Assembly (NCBI GenBank): GCA_018608485.1
Contig: JABAZK010000149.1
Span: forward strand, 2,395-46,794
Source: Flavobacteriaceae bacterium
GTDB taxonomy: Bacteria > Bacteroidota > Bacteroidia > Flavobacteriales > Flavobacteriaceae
Direction: 5' to 3'
Length of the DNA: 44,400 bases
Below the pieces are notes generated by a model. The model had not been told where the DNA came from, did not search any database, and was given only the letters and a program-made list of their open reading frames with translations. The position numbers and the translations under genes were made by a program. Each line of letters starts with the position of its first letter. Positions within the stretch are counted from its first letter, which is position 1. Shown here piece by piece: positions 16,811-25,665 of the stretch.

Positions 16811-18100
16811 ATGTCGTTTAAAGATTTAGGATTGAAAGATGCTCTTTTAAGAGCTGTTAAAGAAAAAGGATACACAACCCCTTCACCCATACAAGAAAAA
16901 GCAATTCCTCACATATTAGCGGGGAAAGACGTACTTGCTTCTGCCCAAACAGGTACTGGGAAAACAGCTGGTTTTACACTGCCTGTGATACAATACTTGT
17001 CAGAGACAAAACATCCAAAATATAGACCAATTAGAGCATTAGTTTTAACCCCAACAAGAGAATTAGCTGCTCAGGTGTATGATAATGTTAAAGAATATAG
17101 TTCCTATTTAAATATAAGATCTGCGGTAGTTTTTGGCGGGGTAAAAGCAGCTTCTCAAATAGCCACATTAAAACGAGGTGTTGATGTTTTGGTAGCAACA
17201 CCAGGAAGGCTGTTAGATTTACATAATCAAAAAGTCGTTTCTTTTAAACGCATAGACGTCTTCATTTTAGATGAAGCAGATAGAATGTTAGATATGGGTT
17301 TTGTGAGAGATATTAACAAGATTATTAGTTACATGCCGTCAAAAAGGCAAAATCTACTATTCTCAGCTACCTTTTCTAAGGAAATCAAGCAACTTGCTCA
17401 CACCATATTGAAAAACCCAGTAATGGTTGAAGCTGAACCTGAAAACTCAACTGCCGAAATGGTAAATCAGAAAGTGTATCGGGTTAATAAAAAAGAGAAA
17501 ACAACTATTATTACCAATCTTATAAAAAAAGGAAACTGGAATCAGGTGTTGGTTTTTATGAGAACCAAACACGGGGCAAATAAACTAACAAAAAAATTAC
17601 TACAATCGGGAATTTCTGCCGCAGCAATTCATGGAAATAAAAGTCAGGGGGCTAGAACAAAGGCCTTGTCAAATTTTAAATCTAATGATATTAGAATTCT
17701 TGTTGCCACTGATATTGCAGCTCGTGGGCTAGACATCCCTTTATTGCCTCATGTTGTCAATTATGAATTGCCAAATGTACCCGAGGATTATGTTCACAGA
17801 ATTGGTAGAACTGGAAGAGCTGGTGCTAGTGGCGAAGCTATTTCATTAGTTTGTAGTGAAGAAACAGAATACCTTAAAGAAATTGAAAAGCTACTAGGAA
17901 CTAAATTAGCTGATGAAATTATTGAAGGATTTGAGCCAACAGATAATGCTCCTCCAAAAAGAGCTGCCTCCCAAAGCAAAGGCGCTTTCAAAAAATCATC
18001 TTCTAAAAAACCTCATCGTAAAAAGCATTTTCAAAGAGGATCAAAATCTGTAAACTCTGATAATAGAAATCATAGAGGATCAAAAAATAGACGTAGATAA
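16811..18100 (+). CDS. rhlE: DEAD-box RNA helicase, RhlE-type
   Basis: ATP-dependent RNA helicase of 429 aa that remodels RNA duplexes and RNA-protein complexes in ribosome assembly and decay. All core motifs are present in order: Q motif (YTTPSPIQ), motif I AQTGTGKT, Ia PTRELAAQ, Ib TPGR, II DEAD, III SAT, IV/V with [13 protein letters not shown], and [12 protein letters not shown]. The C-terminal tail after residue 375 is short, Lys/Arg/Ser-rich and unstructured, as in RhlE proteins, and probably binds RNA. It is followed 44 nt later by pepP, which has its own promoter box. Confidence 0.93.
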   Translation: MSFKDLGLKDALLRAVKEKGYTTPSPIQEKAIPHILAGKDVLASAQTGTGKTAGFTLPVIQYLSETKHPKYRPIRALVLTPTRELAAQVYDNVKEYSSYLNIRSAVVFGGVKAASQIATLKRGVDVLVATPGRLLDLHNQKVVSFKRIDVFILDEADRMLDMGFVRDINKIISYMPSKRQNLLFSATFSKEIKQLAHTILKNPVMVEAEPENSTAEMVNQKVYRVNKKEKTTIITNLIKKGNWNQVLVFMRTKHGANKLTKKLLQSGISAAAIHGNKSQGARTKALSNFKSNDIRILVATDIAARGLDIPLLPHVVNYELPNVPEDYVHRIGRTGRAGASGEAISLVCSEETEYLKEIEKLLGTKLADEIIEGFEPTDNAPPKRAASQSKGAFKKSSSKKPHRKKHFQRGSKSVNSDNRNHRGSKNRRR

Positions 18101-18117
18101 AAAAACTTTATTTTAGC

Positions 18118-18125
18118 TACATTTG
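18118..18125 (+). promoter_or_regulatory. Putative -7 box for pepP
   Basis: TACATTTG, exact to TAnnTTTG, 19 nt before the ATG at 18145. It falls in the helicase-pepP gap and would allow separate transcription. Confidence 0.45.
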
Positions 18126-18144
18126 TGAATCAAATTAGCATACA

Positions 18145-19440
18145 ATGAAATACCACCCAATAGATTCTAGCCTTTTCATCAGTAATAGAAGAAACTTTTC
18201 GGCTAAAATGAAACCCAATAGTCTTGCTGTTTTCAACTCTAATGATATTTATCCTATTAGTGCAGATAGTACAATGCCTTTTGATCAGCACCGAGATATT
18301 TTCTACTTAAGCGGAGTAGATCAAGAAGAAAGTGTATTGGTTTTATTTCCAGATTGCCCGAAAGAAAAACACCGTGAAATTCTATTTTTAAAAGAAACAA
18401 GTGAGCATATTGCGGTTTGGGAAGGAGAAAAACTAACTAAAGAAGCTGCATTTAAAACATCAGGAGTTCGAACTGTTTATTGGTTACATGATCTAGAAAA
18501 AATACTTTTTGAACTCTCTACTCAATGCGATACTTTTTATATAAATACCAATGAGCACTACAGAGCCAATGTAGAAACAGAAACAAGAGAAGACCGTTTT
18601 ACAAAATGGTTGTTAGCTAAATATCCTGCGCATTCTGTGGCAAAAAGCAATCCGATTTTACAAGAATTACGAGGTGTAAAAAACCCTATAGAGTTAGCTT
18701 TTATGCAAAAGGCTTGCGATATTACTGAAAAAGGATTTCGCAGAATTTTAAATTTTATAAAACCAAATGTATGGGAATACGAAATTGAAGCAGAATTGGT
18801 ACATGAATTTATTAAAAACCGATCTAAAGGATTTGCCTATACTCCAATTATTGCTTCTGGTAATAACGCCAATGTATTACATTATATAGAAAACAACCAA
18901 CAATGTAAAGCTGGTGATTTAATACTTTTAGATGTTGCTGCAGAATACGCAAACTATAAAAGTGATTTAACAAGAACCGTCCCTGTTTCTGGAAAATTTA
19001 CAGACAGACAAAAAGCAGTTTATAATGCAGTAAATACCGTTAAAAAAGAAGCTACTAAACTATTGGTTCCTGGAACTTATTGGGAGCAGTATCACGTAGA
19101 GGTTGGAAAACTGATGACTTCAGAGTTATTAGGATTGGGTTTGTTAGATAAAGCTGATGTTCAAAATGAAGATAAAAATTGGCCCGCTTATAAAAAATAT
19201 TTTATGCATGGTACATCTCACCATATAGGGTTAGACACACATGATTATGGGTTGTTACATTTGCCAATAGAGGAAAATATGGTTTTTACAGTAGAGCCGG
19301 GTATATATATTCCTAAAGAAGGTTTTGGAATTCGTCTAGAAGATGATGTAGTCGTTCAAAAATCTGGAGAACCCTTAAACTTAATGGGTAATATACCTAT
19401 TGAAGCAGATGAAATTGAGGCGTTAATGAACCAACTCTAA
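18145..19440 (+). CDS. pepP: Xaa-Pro aminopeptidase P
   Basis: Metallopeptidase of the M24B family, 431 aa, releasing N-terminal residues that precede proline. The AMP_N domain covers about residues 1-140 and includes DQHRDIFYLSGVDQEESVL. The pita-bread catalytic domain supplies the five metal ligands: Asp in LLDVAAEYANYKSDLTR (two), His in HGTSHHIGLDTHD, Glu in FTVEPGIYIP and Glu in GIRLEDDVVV. No signal peptide is seen, so it is cytoplasmic. It ends 10 nt from the convergent hydrolase gene. Confidence 0.94.
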   Translation: MKYHPIDSSLFISNRRNFSAKMKPNSLAVFNSNDIYPISADSTMPFDQHRDIFYLSGVDQEESVLVLFPDCPKEKHREILFLKETSEHIAVWEGEKLTKEAAFKTSGVRTVYWLHDLEKILFELSTQCDTFYINTNEHYRANVETETREDRFTKWLLAKYPAHSVAKSNPILQELRGVKNPIELAFMQKACDITEKGFRRILNFIKPNVWEYEIEAELVHEFIKNRSKGFAYTPIIASGNNANVLHYIENNQQCKAGDLILLDVAAEYANYKSDLTRTVPVSGKFTDRQKAVYNAVNTVKKEATKLLVPGTYWEQYHVEVGKLMTSELLGLGLLDKADVQNEDKNWPAYKKYFMHGTSHHIGLDTHDYGLLHLPIEENMVFTVEPGIYIPKEGFGIRLEDDVVVQKSGEPLNLMGNIPIEADEIEALMNQL

Positions 19441-19450
19441 TTTCTAACTT

Positions 19451-20236
19451 TTAAGTAGGTAAACTATTCAAAAAACCTATTGTTTTTGTATTAAAATCGT
19501 CTGGTTGTTCAACGTTCACAACATGTCCACAATTTTTTACCACGTATAAAGTTGATTCTATATGTTCTTTAACAACTCTTTTAATGGAGGGTAAAAACAA
19601 ATGATCTTGATCTCCCATAACATATAAGGTAGGGATTTTTATGTCTTTTGCTCTAAAAAATCGTAGTAGAGGGTTAATTTCTGCGGTGAGCTTAAACCAT
19701 CTAATAAATTCTTTTTGATATAATTTCTTTGCTTCATTAACAAAAAGGATTCTAGACTCTTTATGGTTTTTCTTTGGCATGATAATGAAAGCAAACAATT
19801 TATATAACATCATGTAAGGAACTACAGACTTAAAAAAGTTTCCAACACGCATTAAAACTTGAGAACGAAAGTTTAATTTTAAAATAGCACCTCCAAGAAC
19901 CATACTTTCTACTAAATCTGGTCTTTTTTCTGCTAAATTTCTAATAAGAATTGTCCCTAAAGAGATTCCTATAAAATGGGATTTTTTAATCTTCAAATGT
20001 GCTAATACCTCAAGTATATCTTGAGTTATTGCATTAAAAGTATACTCATTGTTAAAGGTGTCTTTAATGGTAGGCTTGCTGTTTCCATGACCTCTTAAAT
20101 CCAAAACTAAAACATTAAATTCCTTTCTAAATGCTCTTATTTGCCTAAACCAAATAGAGCTGCTCCCTCCTGCACCATGAACAAAGCTTACCCACTTTGA
20201 GGTGTTTTCATTTAAATAAGTATAGTGATTTAGCAT
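19451..20236 (-). CDS. Alpha/beta hydrolase
   Basis: Soluble alpha/beta-hydrolase fold protein of 261 aa. The oxyanion-hole region is VHGAGGSSSIW (19-29), the nucleophile elbow is GISLGT with Ser92, the acid is likely in GDQDHLF, and the catalytic His in NCGHVVNVEQP. This is the general esterase/lipase/C-C hydrolase layout, and the substrate cannot be told. A -7 box lies just upstream, so it is transcribed on its own and not with brnQ. Confidence 0.85.
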   Translation of the reverse strand: MLNHYTYLNENTSKWVSFVHGAGGSSSIWFRQIRAFRKEFNVLVLDLRGHGNSKPTIKDTFNNEYTFNAITQDILEVLAHLKIKKSHFIGISLGTILIRNLAEKRPDLVESMVLGGAILKLNFRSQVLMRVGNFFKSVVPYMMLYKLFAFIIMPKKNHKESRILFVNEAKKLYQKEFIRWFKLTAEINPLLRFFRAKDIKIPTLYVMGDQDHLFLPSIKRVVKEHIESTLYVVKNCGHVVNVEQPDDFNTKTIGFLNSLPT

Positions 20237-20247
20237 AGTGTTTAATG

Positions 20248-20255
20248 CAAATATA
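20248..20255 (-). promoter_or_regulatory. Putative -7 box for the alpha/beta hydrolase at 20236
   Basis: TATATTTG on the minus strand, exact to TAnnTTTG, 11 nt before the ATG, giving a very short leader of a few nucleotides. Confidence 0.45.
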
Positions 20256-20280
20256 CTTTTATTTTCTAGGATTAAAAGGC

Positions 20281-21564
20281 TTATGAATTACTCGTTTTAA
20301 TTCTTTGACTGTAAACATTTAAAAAAATGAAAACTATAAATGCTGGAAAAACCCATCCTAAACTTTGGGTTGAAAAAGGTATCCATTGAGTAATGGGATC
20401 TAATAAATGACCTAGATTTAGTGATCCTAAAAAATCTGGAATACTAAAGACTAATGTTGTTATTACTACTCCCTTGAACACAAGAGAAGAAGTTAATCGC
20501 TTTGGAACTACATTCAGTAAAATCAACACAATAGTTATTGGATAAATAAACATTAATGCAGGAATGGCTGCTTTGATAATGAAACTTACTTGAAAATGAC
20601 CAATAAGAATACCTAACACACAACTTATAAAAGCGGTTATAACATATGCTTTTTGTGAATTTTTAAACATTTCTTTAACATAATCGGAAGTTCCTGTAAC
20701 AATACCAACGGCAGTTGTAAAACAAGCCAATGCAACTAAAACACTTAAAAAAGAAGTTCCAATTGCACCAAGTGTTTGCGAACTTAAACTTTTTAGAACT
20801 TCTGTTCTTGTTCCACTTACAGGTAAAAGAGTACTTAATGTAGCTCCACTAAAAATTAACCCTCCATAGACTAGAATTAACCCAGATCCTGCAATCAAAC
20901 CAGCTTTAGTAATAAGGCTTTTTTTGTCATCATATGATTTTACTCCCCTATTTCCCAATGAAATAACTATAACTGCACCTATCAAAACACCCCCAATAGC
21001 ATCAAATGTTTGATACCCTTCCAATATTCCACTTACAAAAGGCACCTCATATACATTTAATCTCATTGTTTCTGGATTACTTGTTATGGAAAATAGTATG
21101 ATAGCCACCAGTATGACAACAATAATTGGGGTTAAAAACTTTCCAATTAAACTCAATAACCTTGAGCGGTTCATTACAAAAACAAAAATCAATAGAAAAT
21201 AAATACTACTTGTAAGCAATGAGCTAGAGCCAAAAAAAGGTTGAATAGCCATCTCATGGGCAACTGAAGCAGTTCTAGGAGCTGGAATTGTAATTGCTAT
21301 TAAATACATCACAAAACAATACATTGAACTAAATGTTGGAGATGCTTTTTTCCCTAAATCGTAGATATTTCCTTGAACATTTGCATGAGCAAAAACACCT
21401 AAGATTGGAATAAAAACAGCTGTAAGAATAAACCCAGAAAAAACAAACAACCATTCGCCTCCGGAATTCATTCCCAAAAAAGGTGGAAGAATAAGGTTTC
21501 CTGCTCCAAAAAAGAGTGCAAAAATTGCAAAACCGGTAATCCATATTTCACGTTTTTTGATCAT
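20281..21564 (-). CDS. brnQ: Branched-chain amino acid transport carrier, BrnQ/LIVCS type
   Basis: Inner-membrane symporter of 427 aa with about 12 hydrophobic helices, expected to import leucine, isoleucine and valine with Na+ or H+. The start MIKKREIWITGFAIFALFFG and the first-helix motif FGAGNLILPPFLG are diagnostic. The frame continues upstream to 21636, but the ATG at 21564 overlaps the stop of the preceding gene as ATGA, which shows the true start and implies translational coupling. The extra 24 upstream residues would lie inside that gene. Confidence 0.92.
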   Translation of the reverse strand: MIKKREIWITGFAIFALFFGAGNLILPPFLGMNSGGEWLFVFSGFILTAVFIPILGVFAHANVQGNIYDLGKKASPTFSSMYCFVMYLIAITIPAPRTASVAHEMAIQPFFGSSSLLTSSIYFLLIFVFVMNRSRLLSLIGKFLTPIIVVILVAIILFSITSNPETMRLNVYEVPFVSGILEGYQTFDAIGGVLIGAVIVISLGNRGVKSYDDKKSLITKAGLIAGSGLILVYGGLIFSGATLSTLLPVSGTRTEVLKSLSSQTLGAIGTSFLSVLVALACFTTAVGIVTGTSDYVKEMFKNSQKAYVITAFISCVLGILIGHFQVSFIIKAAIPALMFIYPITIVLILLNVVPKRLTSSLVFKGVVITTLVFSIPDFLGSLNLGHLLDPITQWIPFSTQSLGWVFPAFIVFIFLNVYSQRIKTSNS

Positions 21565-22112
21565 TTTAGCTGTTTTTTTATCAAAAAAAGACAAAAATTG
21601 ATGAAAATATACACAAAAGAGGCAAAAATGATACAAAACTTACTTAAAGCAAAATAGTAAGAAATAGAAACCCAAAACTGCTTCATATCTCCTAAAACTA
21701 GATTGATTAATGCAATATTTTCTACATAATCAAACACCGCTGCTAAAAACAAACACCAAATCAATAAATTACCTACCTTAAAAAAGCACTTTTTAAACCA
21801 AAGAGCAAAATTCAATTTGTGTATTAAAATTGAAAGAAATGTTGCATATGCAATTGGAAATAAAAAATCAATTCCTAAACCTAATGACACTGCTATTTTC
21901 CCTTTTTCTCCCCATGAATTTAAATACGATCCTGCAGTTTCTAAATCTCTTGCCAATTCGAAAGAGATTATTCCACCAGTACATGTGTCATTTATTAAAA
22001 ATTGATCTAAATATTGGAGTCCTATAGTGCACATCATTACCACAAATAAAAGAGCCAATGTTAATCTTAGTTCTTGATTTTTACTGAGTGATGTGAAGGG
22101 CGATGAAAACAT
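21561..22112 (-). CDS. Small multi-pass membrane protein, hypothetical
   Basis: Protein of 183 aa with four or five predicted transmembrane segments: residues about 18-35, 78-98, 112-130, 140-158 and 160-178. The first loop, outside or inside, holds Cys and acidic residues (NDTCTGGIISFELARDLE). I do not recognise a named domain. It overlaps brnQ by ATGA, so the two are made together and the protein may support or regulate the carrier. It is divergent from the plus-strand alpha/beta hydrolase. Confidence 0.7.
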   Translation of the reverse strand: MFSSPFTSLSKNQELRLTLALLFVVMMCTIGLQYLDQFLINDTCTGGIISFELARDLETAGSYLNSWGEKGKIAVSLGLGIDFLFPIAYATFLSILIHKLNFALWFKKCFFKVGNLLIWCLFLAAVFDYVENIALINLVLGDMKQFWVSISYYFALSKFCIIFASFVYIFINFCLFLIKKQLK

Positions 22113-22145
22113 GAAATAAATTCTATGATAAGAAGGAAAGATACA

Positions 22146-22153
22146 TATTTTTG
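22146..22153 (+). promoter_or_regulatory. -7 box abutting the start of the 22158 hydrolase gene
   Basis: TATTTTTG, exact to TAnnTTTG, separated from the ATG at 22158 by only 4 nt, so the mRNA should begin at or next to the start codon. Confidence 0.5.
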
Positions 22154-22157
22154 TACT

Positions 22158-22952
22158 ATGGAAAAATGGCTGTTATTTAAAAATACTAAAATTTCATATA
22201 CAGACTCTGGAAAAGGAGCCGTAGTGGTTTTATTACATGGTTTTTTAGAAAATAAGCACATGTGGAAAGAAATTATTCCTGTAATTTCCAGAAACAAAAG
22301 AGTGCTAGCAATAGATTTATTGGGTCATGGGCATACAGAATGTCTTGGCTATATTCACCCTATGGAGTTAATGGCCGAAGCGGTTGCTGCAGTTTTAAAA
22401 TCGTTACGAATACGAAAAATTACACTTATTGGTCATTCTATGGGTGGTTATGTTTCCTTAGCGTTATCAGAAAAGAACCCCGAAATGATTAGAGGATTGT
22501 GTTTATTAAATTCTACATCAACCTCTGATGATACTTCGAGAAAAAAGTTAAGAGAAAGAGCTAATAAAATGGCACAGATTAATTTGTCTAATATTGTAAG
22601 AATGTCTTTTATTAATTTGTTTAGTGAGAAGAGTAAAGAGGTCTTTAATCCCGAGATACAGCTTGCCTTATCCGAAGCTTTACAAACATCTTTACATGGA
22701 TATAGTGCTTGTCAAGAAGGAATGAAAATACGACCAAACAGGTTGTCTGTTTTAAAAAATAATCATTTTAAAAAATTGTTTATTCTCGGAGAAAAAGACC
22801 CTGTATTACTTGTAAATAAAGGGATAAAAGAAGCCGAAGAAACACAGTCCAAGACAGTTATTTTGTCTGGAGGCCACATGAGTCATATTGAAAATTCAGA
22901 CAAATTAATTAAAGTCTTGAATACATTTATTAGACGGTCCCTTTCTTACTAA
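22158..22952 (+). CDS. Alpha/beta hydrolase
   Basis: Alpha/beta-hydrolase of 264 aa. Features are LLHGFLENKHMW (oxyanion), GHSMGG with nucleophile Ser94, an acid in GEKDPVLL and the catalytic His in SGGHMSHIEN. Resembles 2-succinyl-6-hydroxy-cyclohexadiene carboxylate synthase (MenH)-like and esterase groups, but no specific assignment is possible. An in-frame codon at 22125 would add 11 residues spanning the -7 box, so the ATG at 22158 is preferred. It converges on thiL with 8 nt between stops. Confidence 0.85.
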   Translation: MEKWLLFKNTKISYTDSGKGAVVVLLHGFLENKHMWKEIIPVISRNKRVLAIDLLGHGHTECLGYIHPMELMAEAVAAVLKSLRIRKITLIGHSMGGYVSLALSEKNPEMIRGLCLLNSTSTSDDTSRKKLRERANKMAQINLSNIVRMSFINLFSEKSKEVFNPEIQLALSEALQTSLHGYSACQEGMKIRPNRLSVLKNNHFKKLFILGEKDPVLLVNKGIKEAEETQSKTVILSGGHMSHIENSDKLIKVLNTFIRRSLSY

Positions 22953-22960
22953 GTTTACTC

Positions 22961-24010
22961 TTATTTATTTTCAAGAGCGTTCCATCCCTGTGCTTTCAGC
23001 TCCAACTCTTGACCAGCTCTTGTTACTAAATTTAACCCCGCTGCCTTATTGTTAATATGACCAACAATAGACAAGTTAGGATTTCCTTTTATCTTTTCAA
23101 AATCTGCAATTGAAACCGTAAATAATAGCTCATAATCTTCTCCTCCGCTTAAGGCTACCATGGTACTATCAATATCAAACTCTTCACAAGTTGAAATTAC
23201 CTGAGGGTCTAAAGGTATTTTATCTTCATAAATTTTACATCCTACATTGCTTTGTGAACAAATATGCATGATTTCAGAGGAAAGCCCGTCAGAAATATCA
23301 ATCATGGCTGTAGGTTGAACATCCATATCTTTCAGAAGAGATGAAATATCTTTTCTTGCTTCTGGTTTTAATTGACGCTCAATCAAATAGGTATAGTTAT
23401 CTAAATCTGGCTGATTATTAGGGTTTACCTTAAATACTTGTTTTTCTCTCTCTAAAACTTGTAACCCAAGATAAGCGGCCCCCAAATCACCAGTAACTAC
23501 AATTAAATCTGTTTCTTTTGCTCCATTTCTATAAATAATCTCTTCTTTATCTGCTTTGCCAATAGCAGTAATAGATATGAGCATTCCTTTTGTAGATGAA
23601 GTGGTATCTCCTCCTATTAAATCAATATGGTATGTTTCACACGCCAATTGAATTCCAGCATATAATTCTTCAATTGCTTCAAGTGGAAAACGATTGGAAA
23701 CTGCTATTGAAACCGTAATTTGTTCTGCTTGTGCATTCATTGCATAGACGTCAGAAAGGTTTACTACAACAGATTTATATCCCAAGTGTTTTAGTGGGAC
23801 ATAGCTCAAATCAAAATGAACTCCTTCGACCAATAAATCAGTAGTAATTATTGTCTGTTTATCTGTCTTTTCCAAAACAGCTGCATCATCTCCAACTGCT
23901 TTCACTGTTGATTTATTAGAGGCTTTAAAATGTTTTGTAATATGATTAATTAAGCCAAATTCTCCTAGTTGCTCCAATGATGTTCTTGATTGATTTTTAT
24001 CTTCTAACAT
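22961..24010 (-). CDS. thiL: Thiamine-monophosphate kinase
   Basis: Phosphorylates thiamine monophosphate to the active cofactor thiamine diphosphate; cytoplasmic, 349 aa. Motifs are LGEFGLINHI at the N-terminus, VGDDAAVLE, TTDLLVEGVHFDL and GGDTTSS for Mg-ATP and substrate binding, then ALSGGEDYELLFTV. The frame stays open to 24067, but MLEDKNQSRTSLEQLG at 24010 is the family-like start and sits 4 nt after a TATATTTG box. No other thi gene or TPP riboswitch is seen near it. Confidence 0.94.
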   Translation of the reverse strand: MLEDKNQSRTSLEQLGEFGLINHITKHFKASNKSTVKAVGDDAAVLEKTDKQTIITTDLLVEGVHFDLSYVPLKHLGYKSVVVNLSDVYAMNAQAEQITVSIAVSNRFPLEAIEELYAGIQLACETYHIDLIGGDTTSSTKGMLISITAIGKADKEEIIYRNGAKETDLIVVTGDLGAAYLGLQVLEREKQVFKVNPNNQPDLDNYTYLIERQLKPEARKDISSLLKDMDVQPTAMIDISDGLSSEIMHICSQSNVGCKIYEDKIPLDPQVISTCEEFDIDSTMVALSGGEDYELLFTVSIADFEKIKGNPNLSIVGHINNKAAGLNLVTRAGQELELKAQGWNALENK

Positions 24011-24014
24011 GTTG

Positions 24015-24022
24015 CAAATATA
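24015..24022 (-). promoter_or_regulatory. -7 box abutting the thiL start
   Basis: TATATTTG on the minus strand, exact to TAnnTTTG, then CAAC and the ATG at 24010. A transcript from here would be leaderless or nearly so. Confidence 0.5.
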
Positions 24023-24095
24023 TACACATCTTAAAAATAATCGCCACATCTTAGCTGCTATTCTCACAATGCTACTATTTGTTCTTTAAATCATT

Positions 24096-24103
24096 TATAT
24101 TTG
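24096..24103 (+). promoter_or_regulatory. Putative -7 box for the MbnP/diheme operon
   Basis: TATATTTG, exact to TAnnTTTG, 61 nt before the first gene (24165). No other box was found between the four genes, which supports one transcript. No clear metal-responsive operator is visible. Confidence 0.45.
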
Positions 24104-24164
24104 TTTACTATTATGATAATGGATTACAAGTAAAAACTCCAAATAATATTAATCTCTTCTCCTG

Positions 24165-25661
24165 ATGAAAAAATCTATTACACTAACGTGTATTTTACTG
24201 TTCATTTACTCCTGTAACAAATCGATTTCTCTTCAATACACACCTCCAGAAATAGTTTCTGGATATACTGGAATTGATTTAATTGAAAACAGTGGTGCTG
24301 GACAAACAGTGTATAAAATTGAGGCTCCATTAAATGTTGAAGTAGCTGTTTATTTTATTGGTGGCGAGGATGCTGATTTATTAACGCTAAATAATAATAC
24401 TGTTAGCTTAAATGCTAATCCTGATTTTGAAGTAAAATCTAGCTATAATTTTGAGGTTATTGTTATTGATTTAGAAGGGAATATAAGTGAAATTCAAGGA
24501 GTCTCTTTTTCAATTATTGATGTAGACGAAACCACTCAATTTGTTCTTAATTTTTGTGAAAATGGATTTGCAGGAGAGTATCCTTGTAACAATTATGATT
24601 TAATTGCTCATTTAGATTTAACTACTCTTGGCGGTGATTCAGGAAATGATTGTTGGGGATGGACAGACCCAACCTCAGGAAAAGAATATGCTCTAATGGG
24701 TCTTAATAATGGAACATCTTTTATTGATATTTCTGACCTAGAATTCCCTAGAATTGTTGGGTTTTTACCAACACATACAATTAATAGTTCATGGAGAGAT
24801 ATCAAAACTTATGGAAACTATGCTTTTATTGTGAGTGAGGCTTCAGGCCATGGAATGCAAATTTTTGATCTTACAAAATTAAGGAATATTTCTGCCAACC
24901 AAGCTCCCGAAACTTTTATATCAGATGCACATTATGATGGTTTTGGTAATGCGCATAACATCGTTATCAATAAGGCTCAAGGATATGCTTATGCTGTTGG
25001 TACAAATACCTATAGTGGTGGGCCTCATTTTATAGATATATCTAATCCATTAACCCCGGTAGCTGCTGGTGGATATGGGGAAGACGCTTATTCTCATGAT
25101 GCACAAGTTGTTACCTATAATGGACCAGACAATGATTACACAGGAAAAGAAATTTTAATTGGTAGCAATGAAAATGAAGTTGTAATTGTTGATGTAACCG
25201 ATAAAATGAACCCTACACAAATTGCAAAAACAGACTACCCTAACATTGGATATACTCACCAGGGTTGGTTTACAGAAGATCAAAACTATTTTATCCTTGG
25301 TGATGAATTAGATGAACGAAACTTTGGAGGAAATACAAGAAATATTGTTTTTGATTTTACTGATTTGGATAATCCCTCAGTTCATCTAAATTATTACGGA
25401 CCCACTTCTGCAATTGACCACAACGGCTATGTAAAAGAGAATGACTATTACCTTGCCAATTACTCAGCCGGAATTAGAGTAATTGATATTGCGAATATTA
25501 ACAATCAGACTATGACGGAAACTGGATATTTTGACACCTATCCTTCAAATGACAATGCTTCTTTTAATGGGGTGTGGAATGTATACCCTTATTTTGAAAG
25601 TGGTAATATTATTATAAGTGATATCAATACTGGATTTTACATTGTAAGAAAAAGTGAATAG
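24165..25661 (+). CDS. Choice-of-anchor B family lipoprotein with LVIVD repeats
   Basis: Exported protein of 498 aa with a lipoprotein signal (LLFIYSC, Cys17). About residues 35-125 look like a cadherin-type beta-sandwich, with YTGIDLIENSGAGQ and NNNTVSLNANPDFEVKSSYN. The rest carries LVIVD-type propeller repeats: YALMGLNNGTSFIDISDL, KTYGNYAFIVSEASGHGMQI, and HFIDISNPLTPV. The sequence fits the choice-of-anchor B family, named because members carry varied sorting signals. It is the first gene of a four-gene run (gap 4 nt to the next). Molecular function is unknown; a surface or periplasmic scaffold is inferred. Confidence 0.8.
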   Translation: MKKSITLTCILLFIYSCNKSISLQYTPPEIVSGYTGIDLIENSGAGQTVYKIEAPLNVEVAVYFIGGEDADLLTLNNNTVSLNANPDFEVKSSYNFEVIVIDLEGNISEIQGVSFSIIDVDETTQFVLNFCENGFAGEYPCNNYDLIAHLDLTTLGGDSGNDCWGWTDPTSGKEYALMGLNNGTSFIDISDLEFPRIVGFLPTHTINSSWRDIKTYGNYAFIVSEASGHGMQIFDLTKLRNISANQAPETFISDAHYDGFGNAHNIVINKAQGYAYAVGTNTYSGGPHFIDISNPLTPVAAGGYGEDAYSHDAQVVTYNGPDNDYTGKEILIGSNENEVVIVDVTDKMNPTQIAKTDYPNIGYTHQGWFTEDQNYFILGDELDERNFGGNTRNIVFDFTDLDNPSVHLNYYGPTSAIDHNGYVKENDYYLANYSAGIRVIDIANINNQTMTETGYFDTYPSNDNASFNGVWNVYPYFESGNIIISDINTGFYIVRKSE

Positions 25662-25665
25662 ATCT

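Noticed and set aside
24011..24067. N-terminal extension of thiL to 24067
   Set aside because: It spans a TATATTTG box and encodes residues unlike ThiL; the ATG at 24010 is family-like.
24011..24164. TPP riboswitch upstream of thiL
   Set aside because: There is almost no leader before thiL and no recognisable THI-box sequence.
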